From contig NC_092869.1 of the NCBI RefSeq assembly GCF_032062135.1, positions 44,008,822-44,072,821 of the forward strand: DNA of 64,000 bases, given 5' to 3'. Made by a program: the position numbers and the translations under genes. The notes beneath the pieces were generated by a model, which was given only the letters and a program-made list of their open reading frames with translations, was not told where the DNA came from and ran no database searches. Position 1 is the first letter of the stretch, and the number at the start of each line of letters is the position of its first letter. The stretch comes from Pyxicephalus adspersus. Taxonomy: Eukaryota > Chordata > Amphibia > Anura > Pyxicephalidae. Positions 1-10,649 of the stretch are shown here, piece after piece.

Positions 1-470
1 ACGGCTTCCAGCCTATGTTATCCTGAGTGTGAAAATACTGAAGCCAGGGCAGATGACAGCGATGGACATTAAAAAAATCTCTAGGAAAATTCCAGAGAGG
101 TCGATTTTGTCATTCATTGATGGGTCATTTATGGATTGCCCAAGTCCTGATTTTAGGGGGGGGACTGAGATTAATTATTGTGGAAAGGATTCCCATGAAG
201 TTTAGAGACCGGACTTGGCTCGCCTTTCACTGTAAACTTTACTTGCAGATTTATCAGCACTAGCCCTTAAAAAACTCTGTGTGCTGAGACCGGATTATAG
301 ATAATCAAAAGAGACCTTGGGGCACTTTCTACTCTAATGCCCCTTTTTGTACACATGTATGTCCATGTGTAAGTTTTTGGCATAATGCCTATTATTTATT
401 TTTATTTTATGAACATTTTGTAAATATTATGGTTTTGTGTTTTTGCAAGATCTTAATAAAACAAAACAAA
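1..470 (+). repeat. Possible 3' end of a retroelement or transcript, ending at a poly(A) signal
   Basis: The stretch becomes very T-rich and ends with an AATAAA signal near 455-460, followed by an A-rich run (AAAACAAAACAAAAC). A T-rich untranslated stretch, a polyadenylation signal and an A-rich tail are usual for a LINE 3' end. I find no coding frame with recognisable reverse-transcriptase motifs upstream, so the family is not identified. It could instead be the 3' untranslated end of a host transcript that enters from before the window. Confidence 0.3.
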
Positions 471-540
471 ACTTACAAACTAATATTGGATATTTATAAA
501 CATACTAAACCTCCTAACTTTTGGAGATAGGGAAAAGCTT

Positions 541-1145
541 AATGCAGAATAACACCTTTATTAGGTAAATCATATGTTTTTATAGAGGTGTAAATACCCA
601 GCCAATAAAGGAACAACTGCAGAGAAAAGAGGGACAGAGGGGCAGTCCCTGCAAATCAGGCACATTGGGAAGATATGGAACAAATAAATGGAATAATAAT
701 AATAATGGTAAATGAAGTTTTTGTTGTTCTTGGTGGAACTTTCTCTCTTCCTGTAGACTTTGTCTCAGGCATTTCCTGGCTGAGAGATTCATCCTACAGG
801 ACACAGCCATCCATCAAGCCTTCCTTGAATGTTTCCCTTATTGGGATTTGGCATTGGTCCTGATCAGTAATAAGGAGTATGTAGACAAGGTCCTGTATGC
901 AGCATAAGCCTCCCCAGACACCTGACAATTGTTCAGACTCTTCCTGGCCTCCTGTGCAGCAGGCTGGAAGATTAATGGTCTTATAATGTGGATTGGGGAG
1001 GAAGCTTATCAGTTTCCAGGCATTGTAGAACTCCAATCTTTGCCGGAGACTGGTGGTCCTGTCCGTCACCTCTGCAACCCATTTGGTGGCCATCGAAGGA
1101 CATGGAAATAGAATATGGACTATGCATATACTCTGATTGACACAG
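541..1145. other. Unassigned non-coding sequence
   Basis: Mixed-composition sequence with a short AATAATAAT run near 690-705. Frames of up to 130 codons exist on the minus strand but show no recognisable domain and overlap frames on the other strand. I see no splice-site context strong enough to call an exon. Confidence 0.5.
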
Positions 1146-1292
1146 ATGGCAAAACTGGAATGGATCTGGTCCAGGATTTGAAACATTTGCTAACAAATAG
1201 AATAGAAATCCATTCCAGGTTTGCTGGATCATCCAGCTTTACTGATGAAAGTGCATCCTCTCCAGCTTTGGGGAGATTTAATAAATCAGGCT
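1146..1292 (-). repeat. Partial copy of a palindromic (long-TIR) MITE
   Basis: The sequence matches the reverse complement of the element at 36117-36325. Shared blocks are the GGTTTGCTGGATCA core, the ACTGATGAAAGT block and the terminal TTTAATAAATCAG. The centre and one arm are present; the other arm is missing or too diverged to see. The family is non-coding, so this is a non-autonomous DNA element remnant. Confidence 0.7.
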
Positions 1293-1379
1293 CATTATGC
1301 TCAATGTAAAAGAAAATTTTCTTATCTGTCTTGTGACTATTCTTCAAATCTTTTTGGACCTGTGAATCACATTCACAAC

Positions 1380-1464
1380 TACCGTGTTTCCCTGATGATA
1401 AGGCAGGGCCATCAAAAAAGACAGCCCCCCCTTTTTAGAGAAAAATGTAAAATAAGGCCCCCCC
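1380..1464 (+). repeat. Degenerate repeat starting CCGTGTTTCCCTGA, cut by a gap
   Basis: The opening resembles a dispersed vertebrate repeat whose usual start is near CCGTGTTTCCCCGAAAATAA. It is followed by runs of C (AGCCCCCCCT and AAGGCCCCCCC), and the second run meets an 802-base N gap. The C runs probably caused the assembly break. Family assignment is from memory of the motif and is uncertain. Confidence 0.4.
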
Positions 1465-2266
1465 NNNNNNNNNNNNNNNNNNNNNNNNNNNNNNNNNNNN
1501 NNNNNNNNNNNNNNNNNNNNNNNNNNNNNNNNNNNNNNNNNNNNNNNNNNNNNNNNNNNNNNNNNNNNNNNNNNNNNNNNNNNNNNNNNNNNNNNNNNNN
1601 NNNNNNNNNNNNNNNNNNNNNNNNNNNNNNNNNNNNNNNNNNNNNNNNNNNNNNNNNNNNNNNNNNNNNNNNNNNNNNNNNNNNNNNNNNNNNNNNNNNN
1701 NNNNNNNNNNNNNNNNNNNNNNNNNNNNNNNNNNNNNNNNNNNNNNNNNNNNNNNNNNNNNNNNNNNNNNNNNNNNNNNNNNNNNNNNNNNNNNNNNNNN
1801 NNNNNNNNNNNNNNNNNNNNNNNNNNNNNNNNNNNNNNNNNNNNNNNNNNNNNNNNNNNNNNNNNNNNNNNNNNNNNNNNNNNNNNNNNNNNNNNNNNNN
1901 NNNNNNNNNNNNNNNNNNNNNNNNNNNNNNNNNNNNNNNNNNNNNNNNNNNNNNNNNNNNNNNNNNNNNNNNNNNNNNNNNNNNNNNNNNNNNNNNNNNN
2001 NNNNNNNNNNNNNNNNNNNNNNNNNNNNNNNNNNNNNNNNNNNNNNNNNNNNNNNNNNNNNNNNNNNNNNNNNNNNNNNNNNNNNNNNNNNNNNNNNNNN
2101 NNNNNNNNNNNNNNNNNNNNNNNNNNNNNNNNNNNNNNNNNNNNNNNNNNNNNNNNNNNNNNNNNNNNNNNNNNNNNNNNNNNNNNNNNNNNNNNNNNNN
2201 NNNNNNNNNNNNNNNNNNNNNNNNNNNNNNNNNNNNNNNNNNNNNNNNNNNNNNNNNNNNNNNNNN
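1465..2266. other. Assembly gap (N)
   Basis: All bases are N, so frames reported across it are artefacts. The left edge is a poly-C run. Confidence 0.99.
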
Positions 2267-3660
2267 TTGTTTGATTTGTGAAGTGAGCCCATTGTCGGCT
2301 GATGGTATTAGTGCCAGTTATTTGTTGTGTATAGTGACATTTTAAATTGCAGGATTTATTCACAAATACACCAGGATTCACAATATTTGTATAAAAAAAG
2401 GGACAGTTTTTTTAGCTGAGATTGGAAAAAGATCCATATCCTTATATATATCTGAAAGCCGAATCTCGAGTAATACGTTTGATGCCAAATGGGCCAGGCA
2501 ATACATCACTTATTCAGGCCAGAAATTGGTGATGGGTTTGGAGCTTTTGGTCATTTATAAAAAGTCCCCCTTCTTTGAGACTGGGGGGAGTTGAAGCCTG
2601 AGGCCAGGTAGCTCAGGTGTAGAGATTGTGTAGTCTGTGTGCTGGGTGCCTGACTCTTTTCTAAAGCAAACCAGCTGTAAAACTTTGCACACATTTTGTC
2701 CTGATGCCTCTGGATTGGATTCAGCTAATACATTACCAAACTGAAAATTTCTTTTTTGGATTGAGCCTGTTTTTTAAACTTTTACTTCTTTTTATCTCAG
2801 AAAGAATCTTTCTTTTTTCCAAACAGTTTTTTGTACTAGTTTCCTTTGTTTTGGTCATTGGGTTCTAATTAGTGTGGTCATAATGACTTTCCCAGACATC
2901 CCTGGCAAGAGCGGTGTTCACTAATGATCCGAGTGTAACGACAGTGTATGTGTACGCTCCATTATACGCCTCGTCTTCCGTCCAACAATGGAGACGCTGA
3001 GCTCATCCAGGAGATCCCTAGAATAAAGCCTGAACTTCTTCCCGGCCTGGAACGGTGCCCACTTACCTGCTGCACACAAAATCATTCATCCTGTACTGTG
3101 TGCCGCATATAATTAGTCTATTAGTGGGATGATTTTATTCCCTCGGGACGCCGCTGTGTGTTTTACATTCTGTGCTTAATAAATAAAATGCAGGCTAGGG
3201 CAGAGATAATGGTTCTGGCATTCTTGGGACTGAAGGATGTCTGTGAGGGGGTTTTAGCGCTACATTAAGCATTTGGCCCATATTTTATCTTTTATGAATA
3301 TAAAAAACAGATTTCTACCTTCTCTTTGTATTTTCTTTCCATTCCTTATCGAGTAGAGAATCTTTTATATCCAAACTGGAGGGAGAGGAATGCAAGTGCC
3401 TAAGAGTCCTTTGGATGACCAAAACCAATGGCCAGTGGAAAAGTCCATCACTGCCTATGGTGGGGTTCTTGAAGGAAAGGATGGAGCACTCAAACCTCAA
3501 GTAATCCACGAAGGTAAGACTGTTCTTGGAGAAATTCCCCAGGGCTACTATCAGTAGAGGAATGAAGAGATCCCAATTAGGATGACTTCACTAGGGGTAG
3601 TAGTGTCCCAAAACAAGTGCACAATACTTGACAAAAATGAACATAGTCCACTCTATTGGA
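2267..3660. other. Unassigned AT-rich sequence
   Basis: No long frame or named repeat is seen. The 2890-3180 stretch keeps several CpGs (ATTATACGCCTCGTC, GGGACGCCGCTGTG) against a CpG-poor background, which is mildly suggestive of conserved non-coding sequence. Confidence 0.4.
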
Positions 3661-3703
3661 TGTAGACCACGCTCATGGATGCAGCCCCAAACTGGATGTA
3701 TAC

Positions 3704-4640
3704 AAGACAGATTGGATGAGACAAATGCAGGGTAGGCTGGATGGAGGTGGGTGCAGGGTGGGCTGGATGGAGGTGGGTGCAGGGTGGGCTGGTTGGAGGT
3801 GGGTGCAGGTTGGGCTGGATTGAGGTAGGTGCAGGATAGGCTGCATAGAGGTGGGTGCAGGGTTGGCTGGATGGAGGTGGGTGCAAGGTGGGCTGGGTGG
3901 AGGTGGGTGCAGGNNNNNNNNNNNNNNNNNNNNNNNNNNNNNNNNNNNNNNNNNNNNNNNNNNNNNNNNNNNNNNNNNNNNNNNNNNNNNNNNNNNNNNN
4001 NNNNNNNNNNNNNNNNNNNNNNNNNNNNNNNATGGAGGTGGGTGCAGGGTGGGCTGGATGGAGGTGGGTGCAAGGTGGGCTGGGTGGAGGTGGGTGCAGG
4101 GTGGGCTGGATGGAGGTGGGTGCAGGATAGGCTGGATGGAGGTGGGTGCAGGGTTGGCTCGATGGAGGTGGGTGCAGGGTGGGCTGGATGGAGGTGGGTG
4201 CAGGGTTGGGTGGATGGAGGTGGGTGCAAGGTGGGCTGGGTGGGGGTGGAGGCAGCACAGGCTAAACAAAGGTGAATGCACGGTAGATTGGATGGAGGTG
4301 AATGTACAGAAGGCCTGATGGGGATGTATGCAGGATCGGCTGGATAGAGGTAGATGCAGGATAGACTGAATGGAGACATATGCAGGGAAGGCTTGATGAA
4401 GGTGTATGAGGATAGGCTGAATATAGGTGAATGCAGGACAGGCTGGATAAAGGTGGAACTAGGATAAAGGTTAGGCTGGATGGAAATGAATGCAAGGTAG
4501 GCTTGATGGAGGAGGAAGCAGAATAGGCCTGATGGAGACAGATAAAGGATAGGCTTGATGGAGGAAAATGTAGGACATCCTGGATGGAGGCGGAGGCAGA
4601 ATAGATTGATTAAGGTGAATGCAGAAAAGGTTAATTGAAA
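3704..4640. repeat. 26-bp minisatellite, interrupted by a gap
   Basis: Direct repeats of a 26-base unit near GGATGGAGGTGGGTGCAGGG plus TGGGCT run from about 3704. The core (3730-4250) is nearly uniform. The right flank (4250-4640) keeps the GGATGGAGG...GCAGG skeleton but drifts strongly, as expected if the centre is homogenised and the edges decay. N bases fill 3914-4031. Because 26 is not a multiple of 3 and the unit has few stops, several frames stay open and predict 26-residue Pro/His/Thr-rich repeats on the minus strand; these are not genes. Confidence 0.95.
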
Positions 4641-4649
4641 GCACATACA

Positions 4650-6390
4650 AATCAGGTCTCCTGCTCTGCCAGACATGGTGGTACTGTGTGCTAGACCTCT
4701 GAGTTATTTCAAAACTGGTTGGATGGAAACACAACCCTTCTCCTATATATATATTCCTTCTGTATATTTAGCTGTTACCTGGAGTTCAGCCTTTCCCTGC
4801 TCTGTCCTACTTAGCAGCATTCAGGTTGCAGGACCAGATTGGCTGTCGGCCCAAAATCAGTAAAAGGAAATCATTTGTGGTGAGGACAGTCTTCACACTA
4901 ATGGCGCCTCTCTGGACTGGGCCGGCACTGGCTGTACACGTTTATTCTCCTTATTAGAAGCTTCTAACGAGATTCGCTGTAGCGGCTAATCAAGGGCTCT
5001 CCTCTCCTCTCGTCCTGATGGCGATGTTTGCTATTCTGAAGAGTCTCTTATCCAGCCGAATGATTTCCATCATCTTTCCAGATGATTTTTCCTTTTTACC
5101 CATCTAGAACCCTTCAGACTTCTGATAATCAAATTCTTCGGATCTGTCTGCTACAAAAACCCAGGTGATTAAAGTATAATAATGTTATATAATGACCCCC
5201 CCCCCTTAGATTTACAGCAGCTGAAATTTCATATCAGTGATCTGAATCTGTTAGGAGAATTTTGGGCGATATCTTTTGTCTTGGATGCAGTTGCGCCCCC
5301 ATCCTTCCCCCGATTCCTTTTCCCTTACAGTCATTTATATATGTCATACACAGACATTTTTTCATCTTTTCTGTGCAGATCAGTCATTAATTTTTATTAT
5401 GTCGGTGACATCTGGAGAGAAGTCAGTCTGCAGAACGTGGAGGGGTGCGCAGAGAGCGCTTATTGCTACTGGAAGTTTGAAAGCATGGCAGGCGTTAGAT
5501 TTAGGAGGCGCGGAAGTACAGAAGGTGTCTACAGGGGCATGTTATGTTCAGCAAAAAACAAAACAGCCGAACCATCGAACCATCTGCTCCTTCCAAACTT
5601 TGAGGTCATGTCCCCGCTCCCTTGCTGCGTTCCAGAATTTTTTTTTTTGGAATATATAAAGGAATATTCATTCTTACACTTGTCTCTTCCAAAGATGACT
5701 AAGAAGCATTGCATATGCAGAATGTAAAGCATCCTCATGATTAGGGCCAGAGATAAATATTTGACTCGGCAGAGGCCACTTTTATATTGTCTTTATTATC
5801 TGACACCCCATTCATTCTGTGATTGGAAGCCTGATGTGTTTACTGCAGAAAGATGTATTCAATGCACCAACAGCAAACTAAACACAGACTTTGCTATTAC
5901 AGTCTTTTAACTCACTGCCAATTTCTCCATTTAGCTTATGGGTGTTATCAGTTTGTTGGATACACAGGACTCCGGGGCATTTGTTCCTAATACCGTGGCC
6001 GTGTTTGGAAATGATTCTCGGTTGTAATAGAAGGTAAATGTAACCTTGTGAGCATTCAATATTTGTGAAGCGCTCTGTGGCATATTACTTGGCACGGACT
6101 CTCCATGTCGGGTGTTATATATAGTGAGGGAGACGATTACCGCAGTGTAAAATGATTGCCGTAATGGTGTTTGCAGTGTGATACAAAGAATGTTCCCTGT
6201 GCTTTATACCTGTGCTGGGGGCAGGGAATAAATTTGCAGTGTGTTCAGACATTGTTCTGCACAGAATCAGAAAACCAGACTAAGATCGTATAATCCAAAC
6301 TGTCACTGAACTGGAGGATGGTGTGCCACATGGGCCAGGCAATGGTAGGAAATCCATCCATCTATCTAAGGGTAATTCCAAACAAGGCTG
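4650..6390. other. Unassigned non-coding sequence with a CpG-retaining block
   Basis: A TATATATATAT tract lies near 4745 and a poly-T run near 5640. The 4960-5110 block (CTGTAGCGGCTAATC, CCAGCCGAATGATTTCC) keeps CpGs and homeodomain-like TAAT sites. A 181-codon frame at 5182-5727 starts at a poly-C run, shows no domain, and ends in poly-T-derived Phe residues; I do not accept it as a gene. Confidence 0.45.
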
Positions 6391-6462
6391 ACCTTTCTGG
6401 GAGTCAATGTGCTGAGTTCCTGAGTCTGTACACCTACTGTGCTCATGATGAGTGGCTCCCAC
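6391..6462 (+). repeat. 61-bp minisatellite unit, left of the hAT insertion
   Basis: One unit of the same family as 14406-15360: GAGTTCCTGAGTCTGTACAC, then CTACTGTGCTCATGATGAG, then GGCTCCCAC. The array resumes at about 7009 after the hAT-like element. Confidence 0.8.
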
Positions 6463-7008
6463 CAGGGATGAGCAAGAATGCCTCTGACATTCTTGCAAAA
6501 AATTCCTTGAACTTCCTATGGGTCCGCAAAATATTAGTGATCCAAATTCGCGGACCCATTGGAAGATCAAGGAAATCAAGCCCTCAATTTAGTGCCCGGG
6601 GATTGCACACAGGAGGTTTCCCATGGCTGCATTCATGATCGCAGCCACATTACTCCTTCTGTCACTGTGAGTCCCGCAGCTGTGCTCATCAATGAATGCA
6701 GCTGTGGGAATTATCCCAGGATGATTCCCACAGCTGCATTCATTCATGATGAGCACAGCCGTGGTACTCCTGTGTTCTTGGATAGAGAATCTCTATCCAA
6801 GAACACATATAACACATAGAATACAGGGCTGCAAGAGCAATCAGGGTAATGAAGCTGTCAGCTCCGCTCTCCTGATTGCTCTTGCAGGTCCCAAAAAATT
6901 GGATCTCGATGGGTGAATTTACACAGGCCGCTTTTGTTTACATGTTCGGTAAGCAAGAACAGCCTGATTCGCCGTGAGATCTAATTTTAAAATGTTGCTT
7001 TTTTCCCA
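6463..7008 (+). mobile_element. Non-autonomous hAT-like element, about 546 bp
   Basis: It begins CAGGGATGAGCAAGAATG and matches the complete element at 16153-16727 in reverse orientation along its length. A large internal hairpin is visible: a perfect 21-base inverted repeat at 6691-6711 and 6724-6744, extending outward through GCTGTGCTCATC and GATGAGCACAGC. The right end is decayed (TTTTTTCCCAGG) and no 8-bp target duplication is seen. It has no transposase. It sits inside the 61-bp minisatellite, so it inserted after that array existed. Confidence 0.75.
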
Positions 7009-7215
7009 GGTCTGTATATCTGCTATGCCCATTATAAATAACTCTGACCACCCTGGCACTGAGTAACCGGGTCTGTATATCTGCTGTACCAATTATGAAT
7101 GTTTCTGACCATCCCTGCAGAGTTCCTGGGTCTATAAACCTGCTGTGCCCATTATGATGGGTTTCCACCATCCATCCATTGGTTTTCTGGGTCTATACAC
7201 CTGCTGTGCCCATTA
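7009..7215 (+). repeat. 61-bp minisatellite units, right of the hAT insertion
   Basis: Three to four diverged units with the skeleton GGTCTGTATATCTGCT, then GCCCATTAT, then a CCACC or GACCA block and GAGTTCCTGGG. They belong to the same family as the array at 14406-15360. Confidence 0.8.
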
Positions 7216-8770
7216 TTTCACAGAAATATATGGTCTAATGTTTCTACTACAACCAAAATAATTTTATAGTACCCATGCACCCCAGGAAAATTCTCAGACT
7301 GATTGGCTGGAATCCATCCATGTCATCTCAAATTTGGTTGTCAGGCTGGAATGCTGATGGTGACTTATCTGTGGATTACAATCAAATAGAAAGAGGTTTT
7401 CGTTGGCAGAGCTCAGTATTTGGGGGAAATATGGGGGCCCCTTTGGCTTCATTTTTTGCCCATAAACCGATCATAAAACTTTGCTTCCATGTCTCAGCTT
7501 GCATTATGACTTTAAGATGCTCTCCGGCTGAATATGTGAAATTTCCACATTGTGTAAACTAAATAAATAAATAAATAAAAATGTTTGTAAAATTCCATAA
7601 ATCACAGTCCCAGCACCTTGGAGAGCGTCCTCGGTTTACCCCCTGATTCCTCAATGCCTCTGATTTGCTATTGTACCTCCTTCCTGGCGTGTTCATAATC
7701 GACACACAAATCACAGTGTCAGACAATGAGAGATGATGTGCATAAATTAAACATTGAAAATTTCCATACTGAAAATGAAGTTTCATTCATCGGAGACCAA
7801 TTGTGGCATTATGGCGCACTCTGTGCTCCAGCTCTCTCCGTATTAATGACGCGCCCGCTCCATGGAAGATGGCATCTCTGCATACTGATGCATCCAAAGC
7901 GCTTTTCAGTCCCCGTTCAAACCTCAGCTGTCCTCTCTGACTAATTACAGACTTTTGTTTCATGGTTAACCCTTCTTCTTCTCAAAGTGTCAACATGTTC
8001 AGGCGTTCAACTTTGTGTTACGCAGAGGTGCATTCTCACTTTCGTATTCTTTTGCTTCAGATTGGTTAAAGCTGAACTCTGAGCTTGGAGATATTCACTT
8101 TATTCCTCATTCCCGCAGGTTTCCTTCTCTTAGTGCAAAAAATCCCCAGAAACCTCATCACTGCCTGACCAGTCATGGGTCACCCATATAAAACAAGGCC
8201 AGTAGTCCTTCATTGTACAGAGGAATGCCAAGGGCCTGCCTATATCCCGGAGCATTGACCATTAGGTACAATACCTCACTTCTGTGGAAATGGGGATCAC
8301 CTGCAAATATTTTGTCCCCAGAGCTCAGCTTTAATCAGCTCCAGTCAAACCACTAAATTTAATGGTAAAGCACACACCAAACACTGCTCTGCCTGTCAAG
8401 GGTTAAGTGATGCACAATTCACATGATCCCCATGCACCCCATTATGCGGCATACCCTAATAGCTTGCGCAGACTGGGCAGTTTTGTGTTTAGTCCTTCCA
8501 GTCCTGGGATTTACACAGTTCTGTCACACATCACAGCCATCCCTATTTGTGCCGGAGGATTTTTCTCTGTTGCAGCTCAGTAACACTTTGAGGTTTTTTC
8601 CTCCCTCGGCCTGTTTTTAGATAGTAAAGGTTAAAATTACACAGCAATCAAATCATCTGTCACTTTGCACTCTAGTTTACACATGAGCATTGCAGCACAG
8701 CTAATGTTCCACAACTAAAAACTCACAAGGCTGCTGGGTTTGTTTGTGATTTTTGGTGGTTATGAATGTG
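7216..8770. other. Unassigned non-coding sequence
   Basis: Contains a (TAAA)n tract at 7558-7580. Frames are below 100 codons and have no recognisable domain. Confidence 0.45.
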
Positions 8771-8773
8771 TCT

Positions 8774-9000
8774 GTGATAGGTGCAGTGCTGGGCATGCAT
8801 GTGATAGGTGCAGTGCTGGGCATGCATGTGATGGGTGCAGTGCTTAGTATGCGTGTGATGTGATGGGTGCCGTGCTTAGTATGCGTGTGATAGGTGGAGT
8901 GCTGGGCATGCGTGTGATGGGTGTGGTGATTTTTGTACCTGGGGTCGGTGTAGTCCCGGGTACGTCTGTGATCTGTGTGGTTTGGTTGTGTCTGTGATGG
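8774..9000 (+). repeat. 27-bp tandem repeat, degenerate
   Basis: About five to six units of TGATAGGTGCAGTGCTGGGC plus ATGCATG. One unit carries a 5-base TGATG duplication near 8857. The array degrades to TGTGAT-rich sequence by about 9000. Confidence 0.85.
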
Positions 9001-9619
9001 GATTTCAGAACTTTCCTTGCTCTTAGAACTTCACATCTTCTGACTGATTGCCATAGATTGGTGCAGTTATTTCTAACCCGCTATTTCAGGCCCTAAAATG
9101 AAATTTTTTTCCCTTGTAATTGTAATTAGGTAAAATAGGTTTTTCTGGACTCTTTACACCATTCATGGTGCTGATTAGGGGTAAAGTGGGGTGGGCACGC
9201 ATTGGCACACTTTGCCCTCACTTTTAATTCGTAAATGGGGCATTTACATATCAATTATGCGCATGCACACTCAACATGCAAAGCCTTCACTATTACCATG
9301 CTCCTTCTTTTTAATGATATTGTCTCTATTATCTATTATACCTAATAGGCAGCACAAACATCACCAATAAGTGCATAGTACAGCCTAATACCACCCCAGC
9401 CTATTGATAGACAATGCTTGATCATCAATCAGCCTGCAACAGGAAGTGCTGTAATTGGCAGGATCTTCAGGTAGGGATCTCTGGCAACAGAAGAAAACCC
9501 TTTACAAAGAGACACAATGCCAAACATACTGAAAGCTCGTGATTTTGAGTTTACTTTCACTTTCATTTAATTTATCCCTCTGAATGAATTTCATCACAAT
9601 GATGTAATTTCTGCAAAAT
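9001..9619. other. Unassigned AT-rich sequence
   Basis: No named repeat or long frame recognised. It ends at the left arm of the large inverted repeat. Confidence 0.4.
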
Positions 9620-9650
9620 TGGTCTGGCATAGTCAGACTCTATTTTGACG

Positions 9651-9692
9651 CGTTTCGCGGATGACTCTGCTTCTTCAGGAAAAACGCAGAGA
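9651..9692 (-). ncRNA. Hammerhead-ribozyme-like core, left arm
   Basis: On the minus strand CTGAAGA (9672-9678) is followed by GCAGA-GTCA-TCCGC, GAAA and CGCGTC. Stem II has an A/C mismatch compared with the right-arm copy, so this copy looks more decayed. Function is inferred from motif order only. Confidence 0.35.
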
Positions 9693-9864
9693 CCTATCAA
9701 ATACAATAGTTTCACCATTTCCAATTGGTAAGTAAAATATATATATTTGATTCTTATCATCACAATCTGCACAAAGCACACCGATCTATTGGAAACTTTT
9801 TGCACAACCCTCTAGGAGTGGAACCTTGAGAAGCGGAGGCCAATCTTAGGGAGGCAAATCCTAT

Positions 9865-9949
9865 TCATTGATATGGAAGTAGAGAAGAGGAAGGGAGTTT
9901 TTTTCCCCCCACCCTCCTCCCTTCCTCTTTTCTACTTCCATATCAATGA
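9865..9949. repeat. Near-perfect hairpin, 33-bp arms and 19-bp loop
   Basis: The left arm 9865-9897 and right arm 9917-9949 are reverse complements with one mismatch (TCTCTAC against TTCTACT context). The loop is a T run followed by a C run. It sits inside the fold-back spacer. A transcript would form a long stem of the kind that can feed small-RNA pathways, but nothing here shows that it does. Confidence 0.9.
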
Positions 9950-10483
9950 TTGTAAAAAAAGTAATTTCATTAAAAAATTGTGCAATGAGACATATATTGT
10001 AATGTTCAAAAAGTTTTGTTTTACTTTTTTTTTTGTTAATGTAAACTATTTAGTTTTGGAACACAGAGAGCACAAAGCCCCACGATCTTCCGCTATAGTA
10101 GGTGGGACACCATGGGGAACCCAGGTCTTATTACTTGCTTATATATATACAGATATATGTACATGATACTATAGAAGGAAGGTCCCCTTTGTACATCCAT
10201 GATTTTTTTATAAACATCTTTATATGGATCTGATAATTAATTTGACATAAATGTTCATAGGCAGAACCTTATGATGTCCTTAATAAAAGTCCCTGATTGC
10301 TGCTGCGCTGCTCTCCAGCCTGTGACCGCCATGTTTCTTTTTGGAGAAGGTTCCACCCTGAGTGGTTATGCAAAAAGTTTCCAATAGATATGTGTGCTAT
10401 GTACAGATTGTGATGATAAGAATCAAATATATATGTATTACTTACCAACTGGAAATGATGAAACTATTGTATTTGATAGGTCT

Positions 10484-10535
10484 CTGCGTTTTTCCTGAAG
10501 AAGCGGAGTCATCCGCGAAACGCGTCAAAATAGAG
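10484..10535 (+). ncRNA. Hammerhead-ribozyme-like core, right arm
   Basis: CTGAAGA (10495-10501) fits the conserved CUGANGA. Stem II is GCGGA (10503-10507), loop GTCA, TCCGC (10512-10516), then GAAA (10517-10520) and CGCGTC. ACGCGT is self-complementary, so stem III could form between two molecules, with cleavage expected after GTC. Weak stem I pairing is possible between CTCT/TTTT upstream and AAAA/AGAG downstream. Against activity: one extra A separates CUGANGA from stem II. Known family: hammerhead motifs occur in Penelope-like and satellite elements. Activity is not shown. Confidence 0.4.
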
Positions 10536-10649
10536 TCTGACTATGCCAGACCATACTGTCATGGAAAACCTTTTATATTAAAAATTGTTCACTTTTGAGA
10601 AGTGTTTTACTTATGTTAATGATCACAATAAAAAATAAAAATTGTTTCT

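Larger units (their letters stand above)
9620..10553. mobile_element. Fold-back element with arms of about 208 bp, each with a hammerhead-like core
   Basis: The left arm (9620-9828) and right arm (10347-10553) are inverted copies; by eye they differ at roughly one base in ten or fewer. The spacer is about 520 bp. Each arm holds CTGAAGA, a short stem-loop, GAAA, then CGCGTC (minus strand in the left arm, plus in the right). The arms produce matching 76-78 codon frames on opposite strands; these reflect the inversion, not a gene. The spacer carries a separate near-perfect hairpin. Identity is unresolved: a long-TIR DNA element, or two copies of an element in head-to-head orientation. Confidence 0.8.

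Noticed and set aside
1221..2381. Frames of up to 374 codons across 1221-2381
   Set aside because: Most of the length is N; no real coding sequence is visible.
3591..4676. 361-codon Pro/His/Thr-rich minus frame
   Set aside because: A 26-bp minisatellite translated in frame, plus N bases; several other frames are equally open.
5182..5727. 181-codon plus frame
   Set aside because: No domain, starts at a C run, ends in poly-T-derived Phe, with an overlapping frame of similar quality.
9572..10598. Two similar short proteins on opposite strands
   Set aside because: They are the two arms of one inverted repeat, so the similarity is structural rather than evidence of a conserved gene.
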